From Ceratobasidium sp. AG-K (Eukaryota; Basidiomycota; Agaricomycetes; Cantharellales; Ceratobasidiaceae), in contig JAWNGF010000001.1 in NCBI GenBank assembly GCA_037039685.1, positions 124,001-188,000 of the forward strand: 64,000 nt of DNA, read 5' to 3'. How positions within the stretch are numbered: the first letter of the stretch is position 1; each line of letters begins with the position of its first letter. A program made the translations under genes and the position numbers. The notes below the pieces were generated by a model. The model did not search any database. It saw nothing but the letters and a program-made list of their open reading frames with translations, and had not been told where the DNA came from. Below, piece after piece: positions 13,214 through 25,883 of the stretch.

Positions 13214-13330
13214 CTATAACCCATGTTAGCGTTCAAGCCAAGCTCGTCGCAAAGGCTGGAAAATAATTTTGGACTTACCACCAGCGTTTTGAAGCTAGGT
13301 AATTTAGGAGTATTGGTATTAGTTGATAAA

Positions 13331-15797
13331 TTAACTCGTAGAAATCAAACCCACAATTTTGGCTTGTTGAGTGGAGCTCAAGCTCGCGAAAGGAATTGCC
13401 ATATCCGGCAAGGACTCCGCAGCCCCGTCCTGGCTAGGTGAATACGGAGCTGGTAGTTGGATTCCTGTTAGCGAGTTTCCGGGTCGCTGAACGAGTTCCA
13501 TCGTGGTTGCGTCCCAGAGGGACTCAAACTCAATCGCTCGTTCGACCTCGTCGTCATCCACTAGTTTACGGGATTGACGAAAGGGGCTGTCTTGCCTGAC
13601 CGAGTCAAAGTCGACCGGAGAGGTCGTCAGAAACAACTTGAAGACTCCGACGTCAAGGTTTTGGCCCATTCCTAACCAGAACTGGAGTGGTGTAACCCCC
13701 CCAGACCCGTAACCGATTGTCAAGGATACTCCTTTCGGAAGTGATGGGTCGATTTGTTCATTACCAAACACCCGGGTAAACTTAGGGGCTGAATAACAAT
13801 ACGTGTGAACTCGACTATGTGCAAGTCTTCCGGTAAAACCGCACTTACTTATGGATAGATCGGAGGCTGAGAAGAAGAATAAGTACGCATAGAGATCACG
13901 AGTAGCTGCACTAGTAATATTAAATCCGTAATAGTCCAGCTTGTTAACTTCGATCTGCGCGACACCTCGCCAGTTAAGGTTATCGCCATCAGCCAAGAAT
14001 ATAGGCTCCCCTGTATCATCGTACTCCCCACTTGCTTTCAACTTGTAAAACTCCATGGTTACTGTATTTTGAAACGGGCGAACCAGGGGGAGCCGTTGTA
14101 GATGCCAATTCCAGCGCGCGGCCGCAGAAAGTACGGGATAAACGGCCCCAAACGTTGTTGGAACGGTATAAGGTATAGTGGTGGCCCCATGGGTGATTGC
14201 CACCTCGAGTTTCGTAAACGTAAACGTTACTGCCTGATTGGAGTCAACGTCCACCACCAGGTGAGCGAGGTCTCTGTTCGTGAGACGGAGTACCACGTCT
14301 TTTTCTCCCCCGGAGAATGCATTTTCCCATCGCGGATCCGGCTCAGTAGACTTTTCGAAATCAGGGGTGATGAACACATCAAAAACCTGCTCCTCCCCCG
14401 ATCCAATCTGCCGACCATAACCTGGACACGGAACACTAAAAGCCGGAGTACCGTCGAGTCGTTTCAGCAGGGAGCGAAAGGGAGCGACTTGAATCGTAGT
14501 CATGGTACCAAGAGGCGGATTAGCGGGGCCAAGTACCAAGTCGGCGTGAATGGCAAAAGTGCAGCCTGGAGTGATTCCTTGAGCAGTCCCGGCTTGTAAA
14601 TACAAATTGTTGTTATCCTTTTCGATCAGAATGAAAGAGTTGTTTGCGCCGGAAACCATTGCATTGAAAAAAATGCGATCCACATTCACGCCTTCGAACG
14701 TTGGGTTCTGAGATCTGGCTCAACTCGCTCGCGGTAAGTTGTCGTTATGGCATAAAGTCACATTACATACCCTGGCGTTTTGAGTTTAGGAAATCTTTGT
14801 ATGCAACCCTTGTACGTCAGTCTCTCTGGACCGACGCTACGCAAAATGTTCAGTAGGGCCGTTGTGAAGAATCCGTGATAGGGAGGGTTATGTACGTCCT
14901 CGTGAGCACGCTCTCTCTGGCCACAAGCTGCTAGTAAGACATGCGATCTCATAGCCTGGATGCTTATCGCATCTTCTGACACCAAGGCACGGGTGCGGAT
15001 CGGTACTGGCGTATCCTCTGCTACAATATCGGAATCTAAGTCGACTGGTAGCTCGCATAGGTCGTGGCGAAGGATAGCCCGCTCTCCTTCACCGAACATC
15101 CGTGAGATGGTCGCCGAATGGCAACAATCAAAAATTACCGTCTGCAGACATGCATTAGTTAGTCAAAGCTAAGATATATTCAGGTTTGGGGTTAACGTAC
15201 AATATTGTTCCCATGAGCCCTCGCAATTTTATTCAAGAGCGATCCGAGGGTAAAGTCTGGAATGGGCAAAACTCCCTTTGATCCCGGACCTGGTCGACTA
15301 GCATCGTGGGGAACTAGACACTGGATGAGCGGTCCATTAATTTCATAGTCAGCAGGAGGTATCAGCTCTGCTCCGTGTCCCGCATAATAGATAACGATAG
15401 GGTCGTCGCGTTCGATACGGGAATCCTGGGCTAGGCCCTGGAAAGCTTTGATTATCCCATCGCGAGTAGCGTCGGCGTCGAGCAGGGTGGTAATTTGTGC
15501 CTCTGGGACCCGCAAATCACCCGTGAGATACGATTTGAATAAACTGGCATCGCTTGCTGCTCCCTTGAGCGAATTTTGTTCGAGGTATCGACTGATCCCG
15601 ATCACGAGAGCATAGAGAGGAGGCGTCACAGCACTATTTTGGTATTATTAGCTATAGTTCCTTGGGAAATCTCCAACTTACTTGTTAATTTGGACCGGCT
15701 GCCCGTTAAAGTCTTGCGCCTTGGGTTGACCTGTACTTCCTCGGTCGGTGAGCCCTGGAATCAAGTCGCGTTGTCGAAGAGGCAACGTACAGTCTTT
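13331..15797 (-). CDS. Caspase-like (C14) protease with long C-terminal domain
   Basis: Predicted clan CD cysteine protease of the metacaspase/caspase type. Exons at 15633-15201, 15141-14771 and 14714-13331 join in frame. The p20-like domain opens PPLYALVIGISRY, has the catalytic His in YYAGHGAE and the catalytic Cys in IFDCCHSAT, then HVLLAACGQ and a conserved GFFTTALL segment. About 460 C-terminal residues with no name I can give follow; basidiomycete caspases often carry such a tail. An upstream exon ending at 15682 extends the frame in phase (GQPVQINN joined to AVTPPLYAL). It is open back to 15797 but has no in-frame ATG, so the 5' end is not resolved. The stop at 13331-13333 follows GLISTS. 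The gene sits between two related jacalin-type genes. Confidence 0.85.
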
Positions 15798-16951
15798 CTA
15801 ACACCCCCTGGGCTGAAAAGGGCTCTTTCTGAGACGACATTGGGCCAGTGACCGAGGGCAGTAGATGCTGTGATTATGAATTGTATATCAGAGAATGGAG
15901 TGGACTTGGTGAGGGCCGCAGAATTCCTAGCCATGCATCCGAAGGAGTAATCAAATATGAGGATCCGAATAGAACTATCTACACGTGCAGATCGGATTTC
16001 ATTCTAGGGGCATTACGCTGGCGCTGGGCCACAACTTTATGATATCGAGTGTTCAAATCTGTCGGCATTGAAGACTAGGACGCACGATTGGGATACACAA
16101 CCTGACTTCTGGCAGCCTGAGGGACTGAGAAGTTAGAGTTCCAGAACAGTCACGTACGGTATATTCGCCCGGCTGCCAGAAGCGAGCCTCGTTGCTTGGA
16201 CAGATAGGCCAAGAGATTGTTCGCTCCACTCAACGAGTGAAGGTACCAGATCCGTAGGTTCCCTTTTTTGCCACCGATGATTATTTTTTTTTTTGCCAGG
16301 AGACATCAGAATCAATCGCCGCATAGCTTACAGGTCGTCGATGTAATTTGTCTAACAAGCCATGATAAATCTTGGTAAAATTAAGGGTGGTGGCTGGTGG
16401 CACCAAGCAAACTCCTTGCTGACAAAGCACTCGCTGCTTAGCACCTGATCGAGGGCCATTCTCAGCAGACTCCCGCCACAACGCGCTCTAGAATCCTGGA
16501 TCTTCGTTTGTGACATGCAAATAAAAGCCTCGTAGCCACCATATAGATTTTATCTGCGATGGGACTTTGTCTCGACATACGTCCTATTTGGTACGACGGC
16601 ATCAACGGCAGCAGCAACACACATGGTGGTTGCTCGGTTCCGACCCCTACGCCCAGCAGGTTCGATTGGACACCATCGGCGGAGTGATGTAGCCGTTATC
16701 GCCGCTTTATTGTTGGGACCCCTATAATATGGCTGGCAGGCTCTCTGGAGATTCGTCCTCCTGCTTCGACTGGACGCGCCGTCAATTCTTGTCCTACCTT
16801 TGAACCCAACCAACTAGTGGCGTCGCGTCTCTCCTTGGTACAATTATAGATTTCGCAGGCGCTGTACTGAATCATTCGAGCGGGATCATGGTAGGTCGAA
16901 TTGCTTTGTAGAACCACAGGCTAGATGCACTCATTTGTAAACCCATGACAG
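15798..16951. other. Intergenic region upstream of the caspase gene
   Basis: No supportable gene. Minus-strand frames at 16133-16481 run into each other around a T-run near 16287 and could be an eroded exon, but match nothing I know. The promoter of the caspase gene should lie at the left side. Confidence 0.55.
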
Positions 16952-19244
16952 ATGGTCGAACCAATAACATCAGACCCCACGGTAGTAGACCCGTTCCCTG
17001 GTGAATCCGGATCCACTATGGCTGTAAGTAGCCAATTTGTCCATATCTTGATTCAGGAATAACTGTTGCGCGTTTTCTAGCCGCAAGATTGCGGTTGTAA
17101 GTCTGTTGTCAATCTGACCAGTGCAAGGTTATAAACGATTGCACCAGTCCTCCCTGCATTCTTCTTGGATCCCAATAATGGCCCTGTTCGATCGGGTCGC
17201 CGGGCTATGGTACTGTTCGAGCCGACACCGAATCAAATCCAGGCCATTCATAGCACAACGTGGAGGATGATACGTTTCAAAACCTGCAAGATGCCCAGTA
17301 TTTTCATGCCGGGTGGCCACTACCGAACCTGTTACCCAAATGCCCGTGGAGCCTTTTGAGCACCGGGCGCGACGACCAGACCAGGAAAATGGGCCTCGAG
17401 ACGAATGTTATTTCAGACGGGCACAATCAGCGTACGAGCGGAAGAATTACGTCCAGCGGATGATTTTGCCAATGCGGTGCATAGCGCGCTCGATATGCCG
17501 ACTGATGCCGCCCGAATCCAATCCCTTCAGGAGGTGTTTGCCACATGGTAGGCTTTTGCTTTGGACAATCAAACGTGCTTTGACTAACGGAATCCGTTCC
17601 TGGTATAGGGGGGATATGATTCCGCTGGTCGGTCGAGCTCGCATGGGCTACCTCTGGTGGTATTGATAGTTTTCGACCCAGATATCAGTAATTGGGGGAT
17701 CCATCTCCGCCACCGGGGTACTGCTGGCAGACGTAGAGCTCGGTTCTAGTTCCTCATGCTGTCGGCCCGCCGAGCGACCACCAGTTCGTGATCTAATAGT
17801 GTTATTGACACAGAACTTGGGACGAGGGGAAATTTTGAGAGGAGACTGAAATCCCAGATCCAAGTGGGTCCATTAATACGATTATGCCAGCTACTCAAAA
17901 TTAACGTGTCGCAATAGGGGGGTATACCGGATTTATATCTTCGGGAGGGCATTGATACCTGGGTCGGCAGCGTTAGTGAGTTTCGGCCCTTGAACCTACC
18001 TCATCGATACATACCAAATATTCGTAGACGCCGCTTCCCAATGGGAAATCATCAAGGTTCTCAAGGCAGCCCCGATCACCGACATCCTCGACTGCACTGT
18101 CCAACGTAGGATAAAGCGGCTTTTCGCGAACCCTGGTATCATCTATCGGTCGCCATCAGTTGGTGTATCGCGTCATTTTGGGTTTGACGGTAATTCCAAC
18201 GGACTACGCGCGATCGAGCAGATTGAGGTCGGGTGCTCTGATTCACGTGTCGAACGCATTACTGTTCGATACGCCGGTGGATTAGTTGTTGGACCCTACG
18301 GCGTTTCGATGGATGCTACGCGGTCGGACAAAATCAAGCTATCCCCAGGTGAGCTCGAGATGTCATATACCTAGTTAAATCCTGGTAACACGTCTTTCCG
18401 CAAGGCGAATTCATCACCGACATATTCGTATGGGCCACCGACCAGCTAATTTCGTCGATTCAACTGGTCAAAAATACTGGATATGTTTCCCCGATGTACG
18501 GACTGAGAGCAGGGGTGACTCAACCACCCCAGCTGTTGAGCGGAAACGGGAACGCACTTGCTGGTCTCTCGGGTAGTTTTGATGTGGATGGAATTTCTCA
18601 AATTCAGGTAAATTCGGTTTCAATTTTTAAATTCGGTCGCCAATAAAGATTTTCAGGCCGTATGGCGTGGTGACATTGCTGCGGAGTCCTACAGAAGTAC
18701 ACAAACGTCTTTTGCTGGAGGATGGGACGGGTTAATTTGGAATGACCTCAAGTTTTTGGGCGATCGATCCACTGCTCGGATATCGGAGATTACTATGAGA
18801 AGCCCCGGTGCGGGATTTATTGGCGGTCTTCAGGTATGTGCGGCGATGCTGGTCATTCCTTGATGCTTCGCCTACATGTATTTTATTTCATGCTTCTCAG
18901 GTGGTGTATAGTTCTCTTGCTGGTGGATATCCGGTTCGCCAGGAGACACCGATTCGAGGAACCGAAGGTGGGGACAGAACTACTTGGACTTTGGACGATG
19001 GTGAATATATCGTGGGAGTGCGTGGGCGACATGATGGGACATCCATTTGCGAACTACAATTTACGACGAACCGACCCAATAGTACGTCCTCGTTTTTATT
19101 TAGAAGTCACGACTCAAAATCCGGTGCCCAGACGAGTCTCCCGCGTTCGGTCACGCAAACGGGAGCTATGGTTTCAGCTATAGCGCACCAAGGACAAGGG
19201 ACGGTAAGGATATGCCGCTTCTTTATATGTGTGGTAAAAGGTGA
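16952..19244 (+). pseudogene. Jacalin-like lectin paralogue (copy B), damaged in its N-terminal half
   Basis: Inverted paralogue of the gene at 11109-13213. The C-terminal half is intact and shares intron positions: GEFITDIFVWATDQ, then TSFAGGWDGLIWNDLKF, then WTLDDGEYIVGVRGRHDG with ICELQFTTNR, ending YMCGKR at 19244. The 19-nt exon (17609-17627, encoding GDMIPL) is conserved with copy A. The N-terminal half matches copy A only if the frame changes, near 17258 (DAQYFHAG follows in another frame), near 17410, and again around 17840 where an in-frame TGA occurs. The possible start is MVEPITSDP at 16952. Whether these are real lesions or base-calling losses cannot be told from the sequence. Introns here use GT where copy A has GC. 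Confidence 0.65.
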
Positions 19245-21566
19245 GTGGTTAGTTGGGTAAATTTTCATCGCTAACTGTTTTGGTGTTAGCGTTGCGCGTG
19301 TAAACTCTCTGCTCTTCGTGTGGGCAGATCCGGGACCGTCACCGCCGCCCTGTCTGGTCATAAACAAGGCGCCTACCGGTGGTGGTATTGTACTAATCGA
19401 ATGATTTCTATTGATAATCTTAGGTAATTTCCTTCCTGTATGAATAAACGACCATGCCCAACCAAAAAAAAGCATTCCAACTCTGGCCCCCTGGCGACGA
19501 TGAGCACTCTTGTTCCATACCGGCCCTCGAAGTACAGGTAGCCGAGTTTCAAGTACGCATGCCCCTCAACAAAGACTGAGATATAGGTTATGACGACCAA
19601 AGCGTGACTGTCCGCAAATCGTGTTCGCATCGAAGTCATCGAAATGTTTCATGGTTTATCATTCCTAACTCGTGAAAACAGACCTGGCCTGTCGGAAGCT
19701 TTGGTGTAGAGAACCAAAAATTCTAAGGTAGAGTCGCCTGTTGGGTGCTTATAAAACAGTCGACCCGCCGTCGATCGTTATCTTTCGGCGCATACAGCCT
19801 AGCCAAACACGGACAAAGCTCTGGCGTCTATCATACATTGTATCCACAAAACGCCATCAAGCCCGATACCAGCAAAGTGGCCCCAAAGCGCATAGACCCC
19901 AGCAGATTGCGCCGTAGCCAGTATATTTACTTGCGTATTGCGGTCCCCGTGGCGACGCTGCTGTGGGTGACACCAAACCTAGTTATGGGTTGGGCGCCGA
20001 GAATAAGGTTTTGTTTTCATTTTTTGAACATATAAGGGTACTAGGTCAATATGCCTCATCAGGCAATTCAAGAAAGGGCGCCCAGTTTGTGGGTCTGAGA
20101 GAAGAGTGAGCTTGAATTGCATAGGGGTAACCATGCGGTTAACCGGTGACATCATTGGCATGTGGGTTATTTGAAATAATGTTAATTGGGTTAATTGGGT
20201 TTGACAACGACGCGCCAATCGAAACTGTATGTCCAAATCCGCACATCGAACTCATTACGGCTCGATATACTGATGGGTTTGTTGGCATATACTAGGAAAC
20301 TTTGAGAACCAACAGGACCGAGCTGGCTTCAGGTATGGTCAAGGGCACGATACAGGTAAATTCTAATAACATGTCCTCTTCAAATTATAGGCGAATCCGT
20401 CGCCAACATGTTTTAGACGGGTGGTTAGTTGGATGAAGAATTCTGGAAATGGTTGGCTCTGGCAATAGTGCTGGACGTATAAACTCGATTCGTGTATGTG
20501 GTTATTCACGAGGGTCTTGCTGACCGAGGGATTATATTGGCTGGATGACTTCTATGCGTATGTGTCGGGCTCGCCCGATTCCGGTATTGGCGTCACGAAC
20601 CCCCAGAATCATCCACGTTTTTCATGCCAGATGTGTAGAAGGTATCAAAACATAGCCATTGCAGGCGCCTCGAGCCGCAATGGTTGCCTGCTTGACTCGA
20701 GCAGCTTGAGTTCCTCGGAGATAAGGTGGGAATGATCACGTGCCGGTCAGAGCCTTGAGTGATCTTGAATGCAACGCCCCAGAACGCCCCACCATGCCCA
20801 CATTCCCGACGAGCAACCCTCCTAAAGAGTGATACATTACTTGTGGCGGGTCTGTCTCAGTTCTGGCTGCTCCGCATATTCTCGCTCATTCCAAGACGAA
20901 ACGCGCTTATTGCAATTTCTACCGTATTTCGGTTTGGGATGTCAAGCGTCATTCGCTGCACGGCCCTCAAAACTCTGGATTACTACGTCATGTAGTGATA
21001 CTGGCCAACCAAATCCAGCGAATCCGTTGCCCGGATCTTGGATGTTGAACGCATCCCGACGTGTAGCGAACAAGGATCCGAGCTGGTGACGACAAAACCA
21101 TTTATTACAGCACCACCGTCGTCATTGAACGACAACCATCTCCGTGACAGGAGCGCTCATCTTGTCGCGGGATTTCGAGGAGCGATATGTCTCCCATTTA
21201 TGTCCAGATTACTTGAAATGACGTCACCAGGTCGGTCACTTACGTTGGGTCTCTCTCTATGGAACTGACACCGAGCTCAGAGCATTCGAGTTCACTCTCA
21301 CCCACGCGTAGATTCTTCGCGTCTGGCCATCACAAGCCCGTGATAGTAACTGGATTCCCGTTTCCTAATGGCCACTAGTGACGTACCTTGGACCTTTCTA
21401 GACGCCTCGCCTCAGCAAGGGTTACTATCACTTACATCAAAGTTCTTTGACAGCATCGGTTCCGTCTTACTCCCCATGCTCCACGAGCACCGCTACTACA
21501 CGGCCCAGTGGTATTAAAGCGGGGTCGAGACAACTGTTTCCCTCACCTCACCAACCTTCCTCAACA
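19245..21566. other. Region with eroded fragments, including a possible third jacalin-like relic
   Basis: No intact gene. Around 20217-20290 the plus strand reads IETVCPNPHIELITARYTDG, which lines up with IEQIEVGCSDSRVERITVRY of copy B and may be a decayed third copy. At 21040-21300 several frames contain protein-like pieces (VTGALILSRDFEERYVSHL) broken by stops, of unknown origin. The right end holds the promoter of the following gene, with a TATTAAA at 21512. Confidence 0.45.
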
Positions 21567-23240
21567 ATGACGACCCAAGCTCGGGCACCTTTTCACTTCT
21601 ACCCAACCTAACCTTGAACGACTCGATCGCTCATCTCAAGTCGCAGGGTATCAAGTTTGTTCGCCTCCTATGCGTCGACTACAGCAACCTAATTCGGTAT
21701 CGCATAGTCCCAATCAAGCATCTGTCTACCGCTGCCGGCAACCGATTCCTCGAGAGCGCTGAATGCACCACAGAACGAATTGCCGAATCGGGCACGGGCA
21801 TGGTCCCTTTCGCACTGGCCGCTGGACCTCGCGATAATCTTGTCGAGAGTATACTCGAATCTGGAGACGTTGACTTTAAGCCGGACTTGGAAACTGTCTG
21901 GAGAGCTCCGTTTGCGCCTTCTCATGCCTACATGACTGGTCGATTATTCGAGAAGCCGTATTACGGAGGAGGGGATTCTGACCGTTGTCCACGGACAATT
22001 TTGCAGAGGGTGCTTCAGTATGTGACTTTTTGTTTGCGTCGAGATCAGGAGAATCTCACACCAGTTGCTAGACGCGCTGAGAAAGACTTTGGCGCCAAGT
22101 TCCTGGTCGGGTTCGAGACCGAGTTTGTACTGCTCGATCAAAACGATCAGCCTGTTAGTGGCAAAGGGTGGTGGACGTCCGAGAAGCTCCAATGCGGACC
22201 TATTGCCGATTGTATCCATGAGATTGCGGAGGGCGTCATAGAAGCTGGAATCGATCTCGAGACGTATCATGCAGAAAGCACCAGTGGTCAGGTACGTGTT
22301 TGGGTTGGGCAAGTTCCAATCTCCAGGGACTAATACAACTTGTAGTACGAGGTCGTAACTGGTCCACTCCCGCCACTTCAAGCGGCCGATACCCTAGTTG
22401 CCACTCGTGAAATTGTTTATAATATCGCGAAGAAGCATGGCTATCGAGCGACTCTGGCTCCCAAACCATTTATTAATCAAGGTAAACCTCGAGTATAACG
22501 ATTGTGAAAATTCTCCGAAATTGACATTATTTTGCAGCTGGCTCGGCTTCTCACGTGCATATATCCATCCAAAGTCCTCGATCGAAAACGCCTTCCAACC
22601 ACCCCGATATACCGTCCCTCCCTGCCGACTTGGCCTCGCTAATGGCTGGTATCCTCGAGCACTTGTCCACCATTTGCATGTTCACCCTTCCTGTCGACGC
22701 ATCCTACGACCGAGTAGGTGACGGCGCTCGAGGCGGTGGTGCCTGGGTTTCCTGGGGACGCGAAAACAAGGACGTCCCTATTCGACTTTGTGGCTCGGGT
22801 CGAAATTTCAATATCGAGGTCAAGACGCTGGATGGTATCGCAAACCCGTACCTGGCACTCGCGGCGATCCTAGGAGCTGGGTTGACCGCTTTGGAGTCCG
22901 ATAAACCACTCGAGATGCGAAATTGCTTGGTGACGGTGTCCGACTTGCCAGACCACGAGAGGGAGGCGATGGGTATCACCACTCGGATGCCGAAGCAGTC
23001 CCCGTTGTTTGAGCCAGGGCTCGAGGGGCGAATGAAGTTTATCCATAGTTGGCTTCCGGAACGTGCTTGGGAGTATTTCAAGGCCGCACGCGAGGTGAGA
23101 GCTTCGCACGTCCGTATAATTTCACCTTTGCTAATATGACCATATAGAGCGAGCGAAGAACTTTGGAAAGTTACAAGAAGGATGATCCTGATGCGAGTTG
23201 GCATGAATTATCCGCTAAGCTTTGTCTTGAATGTTATTAG
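21567..23240 (+). CDS. Glutamine synthetase catalytic-domain protein (type I/FluG-like)
   Basis: Predicted ATP-dependent amide- or gamma-glutamyl-forming ligase of the glutamine synthetase fold, cytosolic. Exons 21614-22017, 22072-22291, 22346-22481, 22538-23094 and 23148-23240 join in frame to about 469 residues. Landmarks: VRLLCVDYSNLIRYRIVP (beta-grasp part), VGFETEFVLLD (metal-binding Glu), HVHIS (metal/ATP-binding His), GSGRNFNIEVKTLDG and ANPYLALAAILGAGL. These fit the bacterial-type and FluG-like group rather than the eukaryotic GS II enzyme, so the true substrate is unclear. The only ATG in the leader (21567, MTTQARAP) is one base out of frame with the body. A lost T in the run at 21590-21593 would explain it. 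The first intron (22018-22071) is 54 nt and could be retained without a stop. Confidence 0.88.
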
Positions 23241-23661
23241 TATTTGACTCTTCACGTATTTACATTACCTTGGCAATGAAGTTTATGCTCAATCAGACGG
23301 AATACTATAGGCACGGTCGTACCGATACTGATGAGGCAGCTCGGTTCGCCATATTGCCCTCGGTGTGTGTGGAATGGGAATCGATCATGCACTCATCCTA
23401 GACCTCAAAGGCGCCGATGTTCGCCCGTTAAATCCTAGATTATTTTGCACCTCCTCGGCAATTGTCGTGATGAATAAATAAAAAATGCCACTTTTCGTCG
23501 GCTGACATCCTTATAATAAAAATGTTACGGCGTAAAATCGTTCTAACGCTAATGTTTCTGGCATTGTTACGTGACCAGAGGATACAGCAGCCAGCCGAAA
23601 GATGTACCAAATATAGCAAATGACTCCAAGTTAGAGTTTTCTTGCGAGCTTGACGAGCCGA
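23241..23661. other. Convergent 3' spacer
   Basis: This 421-bp spacer lies between the ends of the GS-like gene (+) and the pectin lyase gene (-). It is AT-rich around 23470-23530 with AATAAATAAAAAA, a likely 3' processing region. No gene is seen. Confidence 0.6.
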
Positions 23662-25791
23662 CTAGTTGACCTTTCCGGTTCCTGCGTTGGACAGCACATA
23701 CGAGGCAACTGCAGAAGCATCCATGACCGAAGCACTCTTGATGAAGGACTTGATTGCCAAATTCTTGTATTAGCGTTCTGGATCACGGCATGAAATAATA
23801 GTAACTTACCGCGGTGAAATAGCTAAGCGCGCCGGTGTTGGCCGTGTTGGTGAGAGCACCCGATCCGGACCTATGTGCCGGGGTTTTGTCAGTATGACTT
23901 CTGGCTTCGGAGTTAATAGACGTACAAAGAGTTAGACTTGCACTCTCTACTTAGGGTGCTAGTGCATTGCCCGCTCATCGAAGCGGAGGTTGGCGCAAAT
24001 ACCACACCATTTGCGTCTCCTGTAGACGGCGTCTTCACCTGGTATTGGTTGGAGTGTGAGGCGAGGTATGAAAGAATTACAATGTGAATGGGTACTAACC
24101 GCGTTGATAGCGTTTCCTTCGAACAATACCTTCGCACCAGAGCCGGCATCCAAGGCGTGACCGTTGATATCGTTGAAATAGCTGCAAAAATTACAACTGC
24201 TTCAGTAAAGCTCACGTAAAGCTCATTATATGCGCACTTGTTATACACGTGAACAGATTCTATGAGTAAAAGTGTTAGTTTTGTTGATTAGCGTCAGTGA
24301 ATCAGGGAGTACTCACGAGTACCAGTTCCGCTAATCTTGGGAGCACGACCGCTAAAAGATGAATTTAGATAAAATGCTTTGTCCAAGATCAGAGAATTGA
24401 TTCTTACGCCATGGAGAATAAACTGCCGGCCCATGTTTTAGTAATGAGAGGCGTGAACCATGGCTCGACTCACTAGTTGCGAGCAAATGTGACCTGGTCA
24501 CCATCCCCTGAAATGATAAACGGCCAATAGTGGTGATCTGAAGGTCGTAATAACGCTCGTTCAGTACAACCGCGTCAACCCTGGGTGAGAACTTACTGTC
24601 GCAGCCTACACTAAATTTCCAATGCACCGGGTTAGAGTTACGTACGTGAATGTTGGGCACGGGGGAGCGAACTCACGTATAAGTCCTAGAGAACAACAAG
24701 AGAATGAGTTGAGGGTAAGTACAGACTTGAATCTCCAGACTTACGATTGACCGTTGAAGTAGTTGTTGGAGATTGTAACCTGCTTTGAAGCTTCAAAGCC
24801 CTAGATAGCATTTGTTGGTCAAGAAACCAGTGGAGTCAAACCCCATTATCCACTTACTGTGACAATGAATGCACGGCCCACATCTTTAATCTAAAAACCT
24901 ATCGGCGTTAACAAGTGAACATTCTATCAGACTGACGATACTTGCGTAGTTGTGGTCCACCTATTCGGAGGGGGAAACCTTCAATCAGAGGGTTTTCAAG
25001 GCGGGGACGGTTGGGGTGAAGACTAACCCAAATTTTGTTACTTTTATGAATAGTAATTGCATCGCCACCCCAAACGTACTGAGCATTCAGATCTGAGATC
25101 CGAATGTTCTGAATGATGACGTTACTGGCGCCAACGATCCTAAGGCCCTTGCCCTTGCTGGGAAAATCAAATCAGTGTTGGTTCGCTCATCGCACAAGAC
25201 AAAAGGTGTGTTTATACTCACATCCATCCAGATGTGCCCTTTCCGAGGAGTGTTTTGTTCGATTTTACTTGAATCGGAGTGGTTGCGGCCTTCTTATAAG
25301 TCACCGTGATCTTGGTTTGAGACAATCAGTGTGACGTTCTACGCTGAGGTCATGTTCACAAACCTTGGCGTTAGAGCCGCACCAGTTCAGCGCGTTGATA
25401 GCGAGTTGAGGATTGGGGCTACAGTTCCAAGGCTTACACCCGTCACCAGTAATGGATCCCTAGCACAACGAAACGTTTGAGAAATTGCTCATTGCCGATA
25501 CTAAAAACCAAAAACCGAGAACCGACCTCTTCGTCAGTAAAATCAAAGGTCCGGTCAATAAGAATGTTCCGCGTGGTACTGTCTTCCAGCCTGAAAATGG
25601 TGGATGAATGCGTAATTGACTTGGGGCTCTGACATAACGTACCAGCTCTTAAGCTGAGCAGTTGACGTTGGAATCGCTTGAGCGGCACCAGCACCGCCGG
25701 TTGTGCCGGTTGCCCAACCAAACGGACTACCGACGGCTAGTGCACCGTTTGCCGCTAAGAGCACGGTTGCCAAGGACCCGATGAAATACAT
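23662..25791 (-). CDS. Secreted pectin lyase (polysaccharide lyase family 1)
   Basis: Predicted extracellular enzyme that cleaves pectin by beta-elimination during plant cell-wall breakdown. The start at 25791 encodes a signal peptide ([19 protein letters not shown]), then [13 protein letters not shown]. At least twelve introns separate exons reading in order [149 protein letters not shown], then a C-terminus [18 protein letters not shown] and CDNHHYW are family hallmarks. The intron after WVDHNY uses a GC donor (GCAAGT at about 24943). No frame break was found. A TATA box lies 85-92 bp upstream. This fits a plant-associated or litter-degrading lifestyle. Confidence 0.92.
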
Positions 25792-25875
25792 GTCGGTATA
25801 ATTAGGAGAACGGAATATTGCGTATGAGTGGTAGTTGCAATGAGGGCTATTGAATAAACGCCCTAGAGAGGGCAG

Positions 25876-25883
25876 TTTATATA
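25876..25883 (-). promoter_or_regulatory. TATA box of the pectin lyase gene
   Basis: The minus strand reads TATATAAA, 85-92 bp upstream of the start at 25791. Spacing fits a core promoter. Confidence 0.55.
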
